Of a stretch of DNA of 64,000 bases, positions 39,794 through 51,887 are shown in pieces; the first letter of the stretch is position 1, and the number at the start of each line of letters is the position of its first letter. The stretch lies in contig CAJNYU010002250.1 of the NCBI GenBank assembly GCA_905331475.1, positions 62,001-126,000 on the forward strand, read 5' to 3'. This DNA comes from Rotaria socialis (taxonomy: Eukaryota > Rotifera > Eurotatoria > Philodinida > Philodinidae). The notes under the pieces are model-generated. The model searched no databases. It had not been told where the DNA came from and saw nothing but the letters and a program-made list of their open reading frames with translations. Made by a program: the position numbers and the translations under genes.

Positions 39794-40408
39794 ATGCCCT
39801 TTCTAAAGAAAATGGAAAGTCGCGATTTGTCGTCGAAATATGGGCAAGAACAACGTGGTATCGTAGCTCTTGAACCAATTCAAGCTGGCGAAGCTATTTT
39901 TACGTGTGATTTATCGATATGCAATTATTATAGACTAGAAGATCCAACCAATAAAATGAATAAATCTGACGTTACTGCTTTGATGAAGGCTAATCCTGAA
40001 TCAGCTGATTATCTTCGTTATTACACTTATATGCTTGATGATGATTTATTTGATGTACCACGTAATTATAAAACTCGAGCGATAACTGAAGATTGCTTAC
40101 TTTTTAATCATTCGTGTGATCCAAATTGTGGATTTGGCGGTGAAGAAGAAGAACTTGTTGTTGCTATACGAGATATTGCCGAAGGCGAAGAACTTACCTA
40201 TCATTATGGTTTGATGGATTCAGAGAATAGTTTTTGGGTTGGTTTAATATGCAGATGTGGAGCTAAAATTTGTAATGGTGAACTTAAATTTAATTGGTGG
40301 CGTGATCCAAAATGGCAAGAAAAATATGAAAAATATGCTGGTGCTCATATTAAACGAAAAATTAAAAAACTACGTGAAGAACAAGAAAAAAATAAAGTAT
40401 CATCTTGA
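39794..40408 (+). CDS. Intronless SET-domain lysine methyltransferase
   Basis: A single exon of 204 residues from ATG 39794. It is almost only a SET domain: YGQEQRGIVALEPIQAGEAIF (about 16-36, the N-terminal strand and GxG-like turn), TRAITEDCLLFNHSCDPNC (94-112, with the NHxCxPN signature that binds S-adenosylmethionine and shapes the knotted active site), GEELTYHYG (131-139, catalytic Tyr region), then a post-SET-like CRCG....C (153-160) that would bind zinc. The C-terminus is a charged Lys/Glu helix. It should transfer methyl groups to lysine of histones or other proteins; the target is unknown. It has no intron, unlike all other complete genes here, which suggests retroposition or horizontal transfer. 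A candidate poly(A) signal AATAAA is at 40452. Confidence 0.92.
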   Translation: MPFLKKMESRDLSSKYGQEQRGIVALEPIQAGEAIFTCDLSICNYYRLEDPTNKMNKSDVTALMKANPESADYLRYYTYMLDDDLFDVPRNYKTRAITEDCLLFNHSCDPNCGFGGEEEELVVAIRDIAEGEELTYHYGLMDSENSFWVGLICRCGAKICNGELKFNWWRDPKWQEKYEKYAGAHIKRKIKKLREEQEKNKVSS

Positions 40409-42659
40409 TTTTAAAAATTTCTAGTTTATGAAACAATATAATTTTATCACAAATAAATATTGAAATAATAAACTTGATGAATATTCTGCAAGAGCAGTGA
40501 TAACCAATGATTTTGTTTGAACGCCATAGAATCTTTATTTATGTTATTGACAATGAAATACGTGATATTTTTGTTATGGTTTTTCACTGATGTAGTATAA
40601 AAACTTTTAAAAAAATATCTCATCAACTAAAGATAACGTTGTTGTTTTAGTAAACAATAAATTAATATGAAGGAATGAAATTAATATGCGAAGTTTTTTT
40701 TTTTATCTTACACTTGATTCTGTTGATATGTCTTTTCGGCATACAATTTTACATGAATCTCATTTGTTGTATTTTGTCCAGTGTATCAGGTAGATTATAC
40801 TTTGACAATGTCATTTTGTAATTATTTTGAGTATTGACAAATTACAAATATAAAACTTGAGTTTAACAGAAATAGCATTTTATTATACTATTTTTCCTAT
40901 GGGTTATTTTTCAGCACGGAGTCAATATATTTCCATTATTTTTAAAATTTTGATTGAAGAACAAAGCAGCACACTCGTTTGTAGATTTAAAGAATATTAC
41001 AAGCTGAAAACAATCAATTCGTGTATGATATTAGTACTTGCTATAAATCGTTGAAAACTAAACTCTGAAGAAAAAGGATAAAAAAATACTTAAAATGATA
41101 GTGACAAATTATTAGATTAGTCTATTAATTTCTAAACTATGATGACCTACAGTCATATTCATCCAAGAGACATAAAATTATTGCAAATATTATGTGGAGT
41201 GCTTTTACTAGTTTTTACCGACTATAAGTATTCGGTGAATGGAAGACAAATAAATGATTATCAAAACCGCACTCATTAATTCTAACGATTTCAATGAATT
41301 AGAAGAATTGTTTGTTTGCTTTTTGAAAATTAATAGCTTTACATATATATTCAGACAAATAAATGAAGAAGAAAGTATTTTTCTAGTCCTTGAATATATC
41401 TAATGAAAAGTCAAAAAAACCACTCTCCTACGTATTATATGAACTTTAAACTGAGAACGACATAAAAAAATATTGATAAAGATAAAACAAAAGAAAACGT
41501 TGAAGAGATCGAGAATTCAAAATCATAGGAAACAACCTACCAATCATTTACATATAGTAGCAAGTAGAGAACATTTTACTAATTATTTGATCAACTACAA
41601 TGATTATAAGGCGATAGTAATTTTACTGAGCTTGATTTCATTTGCACAAACTATATTAAATGATATAAATCTACACAATAGTTCAACTTTATTAACTATT
41701 AAAGTCTGATGTTTAAACTTGCAGAACCATCTTTTGCTTCTAGCCATACATCGCAGCGCTTGTCAGAATTTCAGTGAAAAACTTATTTGCAAACGGCGTC
41801 CCGCTCGGGATTTATCAGGACACTGCGATGTATGCTTCTAACAGAAAAAATATAGATTAATAATCAAATAAATTACTGTTACTTATCTGAATTTTCCTTT
41901 AATGACAAAATTGACAAATTGGAAAATATCTAGCAAAAAGGTTCATTCGCAGTACTTCTTTCTATGAAATCTCGTATTTTACCTCGCTATTGGAGAAAAA
42001 TGTAGCAAAATCAACACCATTATTGAATTTTTTTAATATACTTTTTAAAAATAGATGTTATAATATTTTTTTTATAAAAGTTATTCTTTATAAAACCGAA
42101 AACATTAGTTGGAACCATAAACATTTCATTGTAATATCATGGGACACAAACTAAGCTCATTAGCAACACCAATAAATATTGATAATCATATCCGAAATTT
42201 TACTTTAACTGTCTTTTTCATTCTATATAAAAGTTAAGTTTTTAAGAAATCGTGAAAGAATGTATGATAGAGATTTTTTTACTTGTTGCTGACGATAAAG
42301 ATTGGTGAGTATTCACGACTATTACATTGTAGTGAACAAGCAGCATTCATAATGCTAGCAGATCATATCAATAAAAATTAAATGTCATTCTAATCAGAGA
42401 CGCTATTTAGTTTTATCATTGATTAATAGAGATATAACTGTTTTCTAAAGATCATTTATTAATAAAACAAAACAGAAAAAGAATCACATAATCATATCGG
42501 TTCCTAAAGAGACAATCAAAACAATGCATCAACAGCATATATCTAACAGTTAATCACAATATACATGTACATATATTAACGAATTTTCATCTAGTAAGTC
42601 TACATACGTAAATCAATCATAAAAGAATCAAATTTACAAATAAAAAAAAACACCTGAGT
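40409..42659. other. Intergenic, with one small inverted repeat
   Basis: AT-rich. The only structured piece is the inverted repeat at 41736-41840. Open frames 40857-41054 and 41473-41709 have no domain and poor codon character. Confidence 0.45.
41736..41840. repeat. GC-richer island bounded by a 12-bp inverted repeat
   Basis: CATACATCGCAG at 41745-41756 pairs perfectly with CTGCGATGTATG at 41823-41834, and each is next to a GCTTCTA copy. The 66-bp interior includes GGCGTCCCGCTCGGGA, distinctly GC-rich for this window. It could be a small MITE relic or a fragment of a dispersed repeat. Confidence 0.6.
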
Positions 42660-43965
42660 TTATTCAACCTCACACAAGTCTTCGTCAAATTTTAAATGGC
42701 TTATATTACCATAATCTTTTATAGCATTGTAGATTAACGTTGAATTAGCCTTCGTTATAGAATGCACAGTATGCAAATGACTTTTAAAGTAATAATGACC
42801 AATCGAAGCATCGCACGGTGTATTTGGTATAGAATTTTCTTCCATAAATTCTATTGTAGTAATATCAAATGGACATTTGATATTTTCAACAAAAGCTTTT
42901 GAATTATCTTGAGGAAAAATTATTGTTTCCATTGGATTTGAATTATTTTGAATAGCTTTTAGTAATTGCAATGCTATCGATGATTCTATACGATGAGTTC
43001 TTGTGAAATGTACATATAGATAACGTCGTTTATTGTTGATACTCGAACATAAACGCGGTACTTCAAGTGAACTATTTAGATTTAGACCGAATACACCAAC
43101 TTTTGTTAATGGACAAAAATCACGTAGTGTCCAAAGGTCTGTTTTACGTTTTTTATTCAATTCATCCTAAATTTAAAAACAATAGAAAAGAAACAGATGA
43201 GACAAAATCATAAAATTTAGGTTTTACTGATATAATTTGATTGGCATCCCATACTGATGTATTATCCATTGTTTCATTTCGATCTTGATGAGCAACATCT
43301 ACCGGATTTGGTAATAATTCATCGCTAAATATTAATTTTTATCCAAAAACAAAGCAAAAATGAAATGTTTTTCTTTTACTCAGAATCAGATATTTCAATA
43401 CATTCGATTTCGGTTGAGGCATGATTTTGTTCTAAAAATCATATTTTTCAAAGACAAAATAAAAATCATTTATCTTTTATTTACTGTCCATTGGCCATAA
43501 TTTAATGCTAAAATTATAATTGCGTATTTGATTTGTTAATTCATCTTGTTCATGAAGATTATTTTGTATTTGACTTGATAAATTTTTTATTTGTTGATAA
43601 TCTTCTTTTGTCAGTTGAGTAGCACCACATTTACATTGAATTAATTGTTCGCGTTTAATTGCTATTAATTCATTTGTTGTTTTAGCTAAGTTTAAACGTT
43701 CATCAATTGACAATAAACGAGAATCAAATAAAGAATTAATAAGATTTAATTCTTGTTGACGAGATTCTTCAGATTTTCTAAGGTCACATTGAGACTGTTG
43801 AAGTAAAGTCGAGATAGGACTTGAAAGCTCATCGAGTTGCTGTTCAATTTTATTTAAAAGTCGTTTTTCATGTTCAAATCGATGTTGTTGACAAACGGTT
43901 AAATGACAATGGAATATACAGGTTGTATTCGCTTCTAATGAACATGTTGGATGTTCACAAAACAT
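42660..43965 (-). CDS. B-box-like zinc / coiled-coil protein
   Basis: Four exons, 43485-43965, 43380-43431, 43228-43324 and 42660-43166, give 378 residues. The N-terminus has Cys3, Cys8, Cys16, Cys20, Cys25, His28 and His32 with C-x7-C and C-x2-H spacing, like a B-box zinc module. Residues 33-150 are a Gln/Glu/Leu-rich coiled coil (QQLDELSSPISTLLQQ...), with an internal CKCG. A short acidic linker follows, then a C-terminal region of about 170 residues (LWTLRDFCPLTKVGVFGLN, FTRTHRIESSIALQLLKAI, FDEDLCEVE) that I do not recognise. B-box plus coiled coil is the TRIM-like order without a RING. It may be a multimerising adaptor; function unknown. Confidence 0.82.
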
Positions 43966-45589
43966 TCTATTCTAATTAGTAACAATAAAACAAAAAGAGA
44001 TACATAGTGTTAAAATAATTTTAGTTTGATATTAAAAAAGTAGATTAAAACGATAAACGACTTATTTAATATGAGTGATTCATTATTTGTTCTGAAAGAA
44101 TGAAAAGATGGATTATTAGTGGAAAACTAAATTTTTCCTCAAATTTAAATCTTCGAATGAAGTATTTTTCTTCATTAAATAGACGTCACTACTAGTCAAT
44201 ACAACATTAAGTTATATAAACAATATGGAATTTTTGATGAAAGCATATTAATACGCAAAGACGTAGTATATGCAATTAATGAAAACATGATATTTTAAAA
44301 GAGAAAAATAGTTTACAAAGAAATTATATTAATTAATTATAATTAAGATCAGAACAAGCGTATGGATTACAGAATGATGAAATTCAAATAAGTTGATTAT
44401 TCTGAAATTGCGTGAGTTAGTCTTCAAAGACTCTATGTACATCAAACAGCACTCGCATGTGAACTAGATGAACTATTCAGCCTTGCCTTGTACAAACAGC
44501 TGATACTTGTTTATTCAATATTAGAAATAAGAATTGCATTGTTAAGAGTCTCTTTAAATTACAAAACAAACAATGAGTGTATTTTGATCAAAGTCAACTG
44601 GATACACCCACGTTCATACTTCATTTTATGGATATTTGTGTCACGTTGACATAAACATGACTAGTGTATGATGTAGTCCTGTTAGTTTCTGCCATTAAAA
44701 TGACACCAACTGCACTGATTAAATTGACCTGAATAGTTTTACAAATGATAAAGAATGAAAAAAATAGAATATAGTAGTAAACTACCATGCTTTCCTATTA
44801 TTCACGTCAAGTAGTTTGTTATCTATGTGATCCATCAGAATCTGCAATATTCATCTCGCTATTTGTTTTGTTCTAAATATAAAACAAGTTGTTATAGTTA
44901 TTGTTATTGTTTATTTATTTGAAATACAAGAGAGAATATTCGACTTATTGCTAACCTTAAAAAACGGGTTTCTCAATCTGTACAGAAGAAAATCAAGCAG
45001 CTAAATAACAAGTTGATTTGGTCGAAAATAAATTGTGATGAATTCTCGTGTATGGAAAGAAGAATATCTAAATATCAGTTACGTATTATATATTTTGTAC
45101 AGAGAATTTTAGTAAAAGATATCACTTCATGTGATAAGGATGTTTTTTGCTAACAATATGCTGAGACCGTTTTGCATGTTCTTTGTGATAAAAGAAAAAG
45201 TACATTTTTACGTCAGAATCAAGAAAGGTCATAGCATTTTCAGTACAACGTTTATACAATAATCATTCGCTCCCGAATTAGTTTCTTTAGTCTAAAAGAT
45301 GTGGAAAGAAGCGTAAATAAGCTTCTCCGTGCGAATTATCATGCAACAACCAAGTTGCTCACCTAGCACGCAAACATTAACAATTAATCTTCTGTATTTT
45401 TCTTTTTCTGAAATTTCTCACATCATCGGTGTTTCTGCCCTCTTATAACTCTCTTCATTTTTCTTCGTCTATAATAATGCAACTGAATTGCGTTTATCTT
45501 TTCAATATATAGTAGCAATTTTATCAATTACATCAACATAATCAAGCGCATCTAGACATTTTGCTGATAAAAAAAAAGAAAATTTTTAA
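43966..45589. other. Divergent spacer
   Basis: Lies between the minus-strand B-box-like gene and the plus-strand carotenoid oxygenase; it must hold both promoters, but no specific element is recognisable. Confidence 0.4.
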
Positions 45590-47808
45590 ATGGAAAAACC
45601 TGCTTTATACCCTGATTGTAATTTTTCTATTTGGTTTCGTTCTGTGAATGAAAATAATGTTACTGAAACTCCTCTTGAAGGAAGAAAAACAGGTAAAAAA
45701 TAAAATGTATTTCGAAATTTCTATTTGATATACAAATCTATTTTACAAAAGGAGTAATTCCTGATTGGATCCATGGTAGTTTTTATCAAAATGGACCTGG
45801 CCTATTCTATACCACAGGGAAACGTGTTCCGCATCTATTTGATGCTTTCGCACTCATACAAAAGTATTCTAAGCAATTTTTCTTTCTAGTCAGCATAACA
45901 CAAGATTTACTTTTCGAATAGGTTCACAATTGAACATGGCCATGTTACTTATCAAAATCGAATTCTTCAATCGAATTCGTATAAAAAAGCATATCAGACT
46001 GGTCGATTATGCTATTCAGAATATAGTACTTCAACAACTGAAGATAAATCCATGTCATCATGCAAGAGATATGAAGCAGGATCTACATTGAGTTGGATTT
46101 TTACACGGTAACTGTTTTGAACTGTTCTTTACGATAAATTAAGAAAAAAAAGAATCTTTTATATTTAGAATTCAAAATCTTATTAATTACGAAAATGATT
46201 TTCGAACAGATAATGCAATGATTACTATTTTCCCCTATCAAGTCAATGATGATAAAGTAGCATTGTTTGCTATGACTGAGGTTTGAGAGAACAAAATGCG
46301 AATAAATTTATGTCTTTCATAATGGATCTACCTCGATTTTCATTAAATTTAGACTCCGACCATGCATGAAATAGACCCAAAAACAATTGAAACACGTTCT
46401 ACGTTTAATGTCAGTGAACATGTACCTATTTTTTCTCATTGTGCTCATCCTGTTATTCTTCGTGATGGTACAATACTTAATGTTGGTTTAGCAGCAAGTT
46501 TCATGGGCATGAATTATGTTTTATTTGAATTTCCCGGTTTGGAAAAAGGTCGAATAAAAACAAAATTGAAAATATATTCTAAAAAATAATTTAGGTTCTT
46601 CAAAGTTAAACAGTGAAGATAATATGATGATGCAATGTAGAACATTAGCAAAAATTCCATGTCGTTGGCCAATTAATCCATCATACATGCATACATTTGC
46701 TGTTACCGACAATTATATTATTCTTATTGAGCAATCGTTATGCATATCGTTGACTCAAATGGCTCATCTTACAATAACACGTGGTCCATTGGTAGATGCG
46801 CTTGTTTGGTATGAGAATGAACCGGTTTGTAGAAAGAATTTGGATTTTTCAATAAAAACTATTCTTCTTATTCAGGTTCGATTTCGCCTTGTCAATCGTC
46901 AATCAATGGCTGAATATAATGAATATATATATTTAACAAAAGCATTTTTTTATCTCCATATAATTAATGCTTATGAAGATAACAATCATGTAGTTCTAGA
47001 TATTTGTACTTATGATACTCCTGATATGCTTAAATGCATGATGATAGAAGCACTTGAAGTAATGCTTTATTGAAGATAAAAAAAAAGTTTATTTTGTTCG
47101 TCTGTTCACATTTATTTCTTTAGAATGCTCAACAAAACCCCGACTATTTAAAACAATTCACTAGTAGACCAAAACGATTTGTCTTACCTATTTCAGTCAA
47201 ATACGAAAACGGAAATTTAAATAGCTTAAATTATACGACATGTCATGTTAAATTTCTGGATAAAAAAAGTTTATGGATTCAACCAGAAATAATCATTGAT
47301 ATAGGCTGTGAATTACCTCAAATAGATAATTTTAGATTTTATGGAAAATTTTATCGATTTTTTTATGGAATCAATACTGATATTGATTATCAATACTGCG
47401 GAGCAGTAAAATGAAATTTTTTTTTCTTCTTTTAAAATGTAACTCTATTAGTTTTGTATATTTAGATAAGAAAAATTGATGTTCTTTCGAAAACAGACAA
47501 GTTTTGGCATGAAACCGGTTGTTATACGTCAGAGCCGATTTTTCTACGAAATCCTTTGAATGACACTGTAAGATAAGAAGGATATCTAGTGAATTATTTA
47601 GATTTTATTATTATTCAAGGAAGAAGAGGATAACGGTGTTTTAATTATGTCATTGCTACGGAATAGCCGTGAACATGAAGTGAGTCTACTTGTGCTTGAT
47701 GCGCGAGATATGACAGAAATTGGACGTGTTCAATTTGATACCAATGGTCCTGCACCTAAAAGTCTTCATGGCCTTTGGATTGGTTCAGGAATGAAATTCA
47801 CACAATAA
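45590..47808 (+). CDS. Carotenoid oxygenase (BCO/RPE65 family)
   Basis: Ten exons (45590-45692, 45752-45863, 45922-46107, 46169-46280, 46353-46536, 46595-46824, 46876-47058, 47124-47405, 47466-47567, 47620-47808) give 560 residues, close to the usual 530-560. WIHGSFYQNGPGLF near the start and FDAFALIQKF are family hallmarks. The four iron-ligand histidines are present: SHCAHPVILRDG, SYMHTFAVTDNYIILIE, YLHIINAYEDN and C-terminal LHGLWIGSG. The family oxidatively cleaves carotenoid or retinoid polyenes, or isomerises retinyl esters; which activity applies cannot be told from sequence alone. No signal peptide, so probably cytosolic or membrane-surface associated. A candidate poly(A) signal is at 47917. 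Confidence 0.93.
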
Positions 47809-48800
47809 TCAAATGCAACAATGAAACTGAGTCAATCATATCTATATAAAATTTAGTTAGTCGTCAAATATAAATTCAATTGAGAACTTCCGTGTTGTTT
47901 TTTGTTGCTTATTATTAATAAATGGTTTTTTGCTTGCATCAATATCTGAATGTCTTAGTATAGCAATAAAATCTTCATGTTCATATATTGTATGAAGTCA
48001 CTGAAATACAAAGTGACTTAAATTAGAGGTATCATTATTAAGTATATTGGTATGTTGTAATGCATTTTAATTTCCATGCGTACATGATCCTCTTCTGTAT
48101 CATCATGTTCAATGAGATGTTATGGTGACAATGCACGAATAGTATACACAATTAGTTTAGGTAATTGATGATAAAGAGCCTATGTGAAATTTTTCCTTTA
48201 CGGTAGCTTCTATACAGAACTAAAATGATTAACTAGTAGATTTGGTTCGAATGAATAGTGAAATATATCATTTTATATCTACTCTATTGATACTATGAAA
48301 GAAGAAATATTAAGCGAATCACAGAAAAATAATAACCAATAATTCTGAATTGATGAGATGAAATTTTCTGTAGCATTCAAAAATTGATGTTTACATAATC
48401 GAGGTCGTTCAACTGACAACTATTTTCATGATGTATATGCAAATAGTATTAGCGTTTCAAAATAATATTATTAATTTCTTAATGAATATTATATTTCATA
48501 TCTATTAATGTAATCAGTTCAGTTATTCAATCGAACAACAAATTCTTCTTTGAAAGTTATTTATTGATAACTCAAACATTCTTTTCATTTTTGAATACAA
48601 AGACATTATAACATCGATTAAATGGAAAACAATACACAGTACAGACTTTTTATTTTTATATATCTAACAAATCTGGACAGTTACAATGAAAAAAATTAAA
48701 ATTAGACAATTATAAGTCACATAAAAGGTTCTTTTGTTAGTAGAGTATATAATGCGATGAATAACTGTGAGAGTTTTATTTTGATTTTCATACTCATATT
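47809..48800. other. Convergent spacer
   Basis: Tail-to-tail region between the carotenoid oxygenase and the PH-domain gene. Nothing coding is supported. Confidence 0.5.
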
Positions 48801-50448
48801 TTACCAATCACCACTACCAAAGTCACCGCCTAAGTAGAAAAAAGTCGTTGGAATCATTAACAGAAAAATGTTTAGTTACCTCCAAAATCACCTCCACCAC
48901 CACTATAGTCTAGAAAACATTTGGAAAATTGATTAAATCTGTATGAATTCAATGAATCTTACCATTTCCACCGTAACTGTTGTCATCGCTGTTATCATCA
49001 CCTCCGCCACTATAATCATTATTATCACCACCATTATCCTGATTACCATTATCACCCCCATATCCTTAACAATATCAATTAGAAATCAAATGTATATACT
49101 TATAATACAATGGTTTTTACCTTCATAGCCTCCGTAGCCCTGATTTCCTGACCCTTGATGATCATTATCATTAAAATTATTTGTTTCGTTATCGTAAGAA
49201 ATATCATTATTCGTTGTATCATTATTATAGCTAAAATATTGAAGTTTGTTCTTTTCAATATATAGGAAACGATACACATACTAATTACTGATGACTGTAT
49301 TATCATTGTCTTCACTTCCCCATTCACTGTAAAAGAAACCAATCCACATTGAGTGTTTTCAGAAAACCTCAATATTATTTTTCGAAACAGAACATCTTGT
49401 TTTAAGCATGTCTTATCGAAGCATAATATAAATATACATCTACTAACTTACCCATGTCCATGATAGTCCATTCCGGGGCCCATTCCATACCCCCATCCAT
49501 TATGTTCCTTAAAACCGCCTCCCCATGCATATCCCAGAGCACCTAATATAAACATAATTATAAATCAATTATTTGATATTTTTCTCCAGATCGTACCACC
49601 AAGTAGTGCTCCACAAGCAAGCCCAGCCCCTGCACTAACTAGTGAACTTCCACCACCCCCACCAGGATGATTATCACTGTATCCTCCACCGCCATATGAA
49701 GACGATGGCTGTACGACGACAGTGGTATGATTATAGTTTGGTTGCGGTTGTTGAGGATACGGACTTGAATTTGGATAAGCTAAAAGAGACTTTTAAAAGA
49801 GTCGTAGTCAGATAAAATACTTAGCACACGTGTTGGAGCATGATATCTTGGAGGACCTGGTGGTTGAAAAGCATTATTCTGTTGTGGATGAGGTGGTGCT
49901 GATGGTGCGGGAGGTAACTACATAAAAGAAATAATTATTGGTTTCTATTAAATGTAATGTAATTCGCTTACTGTAGAAACAATCGCTTTCATCCACTCAC
50001 TAAATATTTGAAAACATACACGAATATTAAATCATTTTATTATTATTCTTACTTAAGATGTGAAACATCGTTACAAAGAATCCATACTATTTCTTGATGA
50101 TGATCTCCGGATAACGATCTTGGCAATGCAATAAGATTTGCTTCATCGGTTGGCCGAGGAAGTTGTGGTCTTTTACGAAAACATCGTGTATATGGTCCAA
50201 CACAAAGATTTCGAGCTATATCACGAATACGTATTGACTCATCTGGCTTTCGATCATTTTGTTTTTCAAACCATTGCAGTGTAGAATCATCGAACAATAC
50301 AAAATAATAATCTTTCCATTTTTTCGATAGTAAACCTTCTACAATAGAAATATTTCAATTTTCGCTAGAAATTATTGTGCATCTAAACGAAAAAAAAAGA
50401 CTTACTATGAAAGTATCGAAGATGACCTGTTTTAATGTGCTGAGACAT
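48801..50448 (-). CDS. PH-domain protein with Gly/Asn/Asp-rich tail
   Basis: Eleven exons (50406-50448, 50053-50338, 49972-49999, 49821-49917, 49597-49779, 49452-49542, 49282-49326, 49121-49230, 48963-49064, 48880-48909, 48801-48829) give 347 residues. Residues 1-120 form a PH domain: IKTGHLRYFHKGLLSKKWKD, then YYFVLFDDSTLQWFE and the closing helix EWMKAIVST with its invariant Trp. It likely binds phosphoinositide or protein at membranes. Then comes a Pro/Gln-rich linker (PPAPSAPPHPQQ), a Gly-rich patch with a short hydrophobic Gly/Ala/Leu stretch (LVSAGAGLACGALLGGALGY), and an Asn/Asp/Gly/Tyr-rich tail ending DFGSGDW. The glycine-zipper-like stretch could insert in or associate with membrane. 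The last exons are 29-110 bp. I know no named orthologue. Confidence 0.85.
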
Positions 50449-51887
50449 TGTGTTGCTTTTAAAAAACTGTTAATCACAATATGGATATATACAGATAGAT
50501 TGATTAATTTTGGTCTACACCACAGTCAGGTCAAATGTTTATTGACCCAAGCGAAAATAATTCATATAGTAGAATAATCTTGCCAACACCAAAAGAAACT
50601 TTCTTTTACTCAATGATTCGGATGAGAGAATATATACATTCGATTCGAAACGTTGCTTGGATGTTGATCGAGATTGAAGAATGTATACTTTTTTCTTCTT
50701 CTTTACTGTTCTTTTCATTTTCTGTCTTGTTCTGCTTATTCATAGTAAAACAGAAACCAAGCATTTACTGGCGTCTATTTGATTTTTCTTTTTCATGAGC
50801 CAATAAAGAATTGCTTGTAAAATATGTTAAGAAGGCGGTTGCATATTGATGACAGTATGTATGAACAATGACATTCGTTATTAGCGTGATTTCACAAATG
50901 AAAATATTTGTATCACTAAACGCGAACGTTTTCTTTAGTTAATTTATGATGCTTTAAAAGACTCAGTCTTATAAATATTAATTCTACCAGCCAATAACTG
51001 AAAAATCAACTTTAATCATCTCACTCAAAAAAAAAGAACACAGAACAGATGTTTTTGTTCTATTTATTTATTTTTATGATTTTTAATCGTACAAATAATA
51101 GTTTTGAAAATGACACCGTCAATTTTATAAAAGACCCTTCTAACTTTAAAATTTCAACGCAAAGCTTTTTTGAAATTATTACGTTTATCTGATACTAACA
51201 TCTCAGATAATTACGAATATAGAAAGAAAAAATTCTTATGCAACTAGAATGACCAGTTGAAAAAATGCAAGTCTCAAATCTATTAATCCCTGTTGAAGAC
51301 ACAGTTTTACATCGAGTCAATTATATAAAGTCTATTTCTAAATTCTTAAATTTTTGCTCATAAACCTCAAGACCTATTTACTAATTATGAATTAGTTAAT
51401 TTACATTAGTTCGTTTCATGATTTGACACGAAAGAGAAGAATAAATATTATTCGAAAGAATGGTGAGCTAGAAAAAGACATGATATTAATTTATGCACAT
51501 TTTTGTACAGTGCCTAATTCTTATGTAAGATCAAAAATAATTACATCATGTTTACATCAAGATAGTTTATCATGATAAACTCACTGAAAAAACTCGTTAC
51601 TCATTAGTTTAACACTGAATTAATCGATTTCGCTTGTAATTATATCAAAGATGTATATCTGCATCGAATAAAACACATTGCTTCATATATTCATATACAT
51701 ATATATCGATATCTCAATAGAATAAAAAAGAAACAACAAAGAGAAAAAAAATTATAAAAATGTGCCACTGATGTATCAGTGAATTGTCAAAGCAAATCAA
51801 GCGCAAAAAAATACACAAAATCTCTTTTTCATTCGTTTCACTGTGGAGAAAAAACGAAAACAAATTGAAAATCATTAGAAAATAATG
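50449..51887. other. Intergenic
   Basis: AT-rich; lies between the start of the PH gene and the 3' end of the BCR/ABR gene, both on the minus strand. No exon is supported. Confidence 0.45.
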
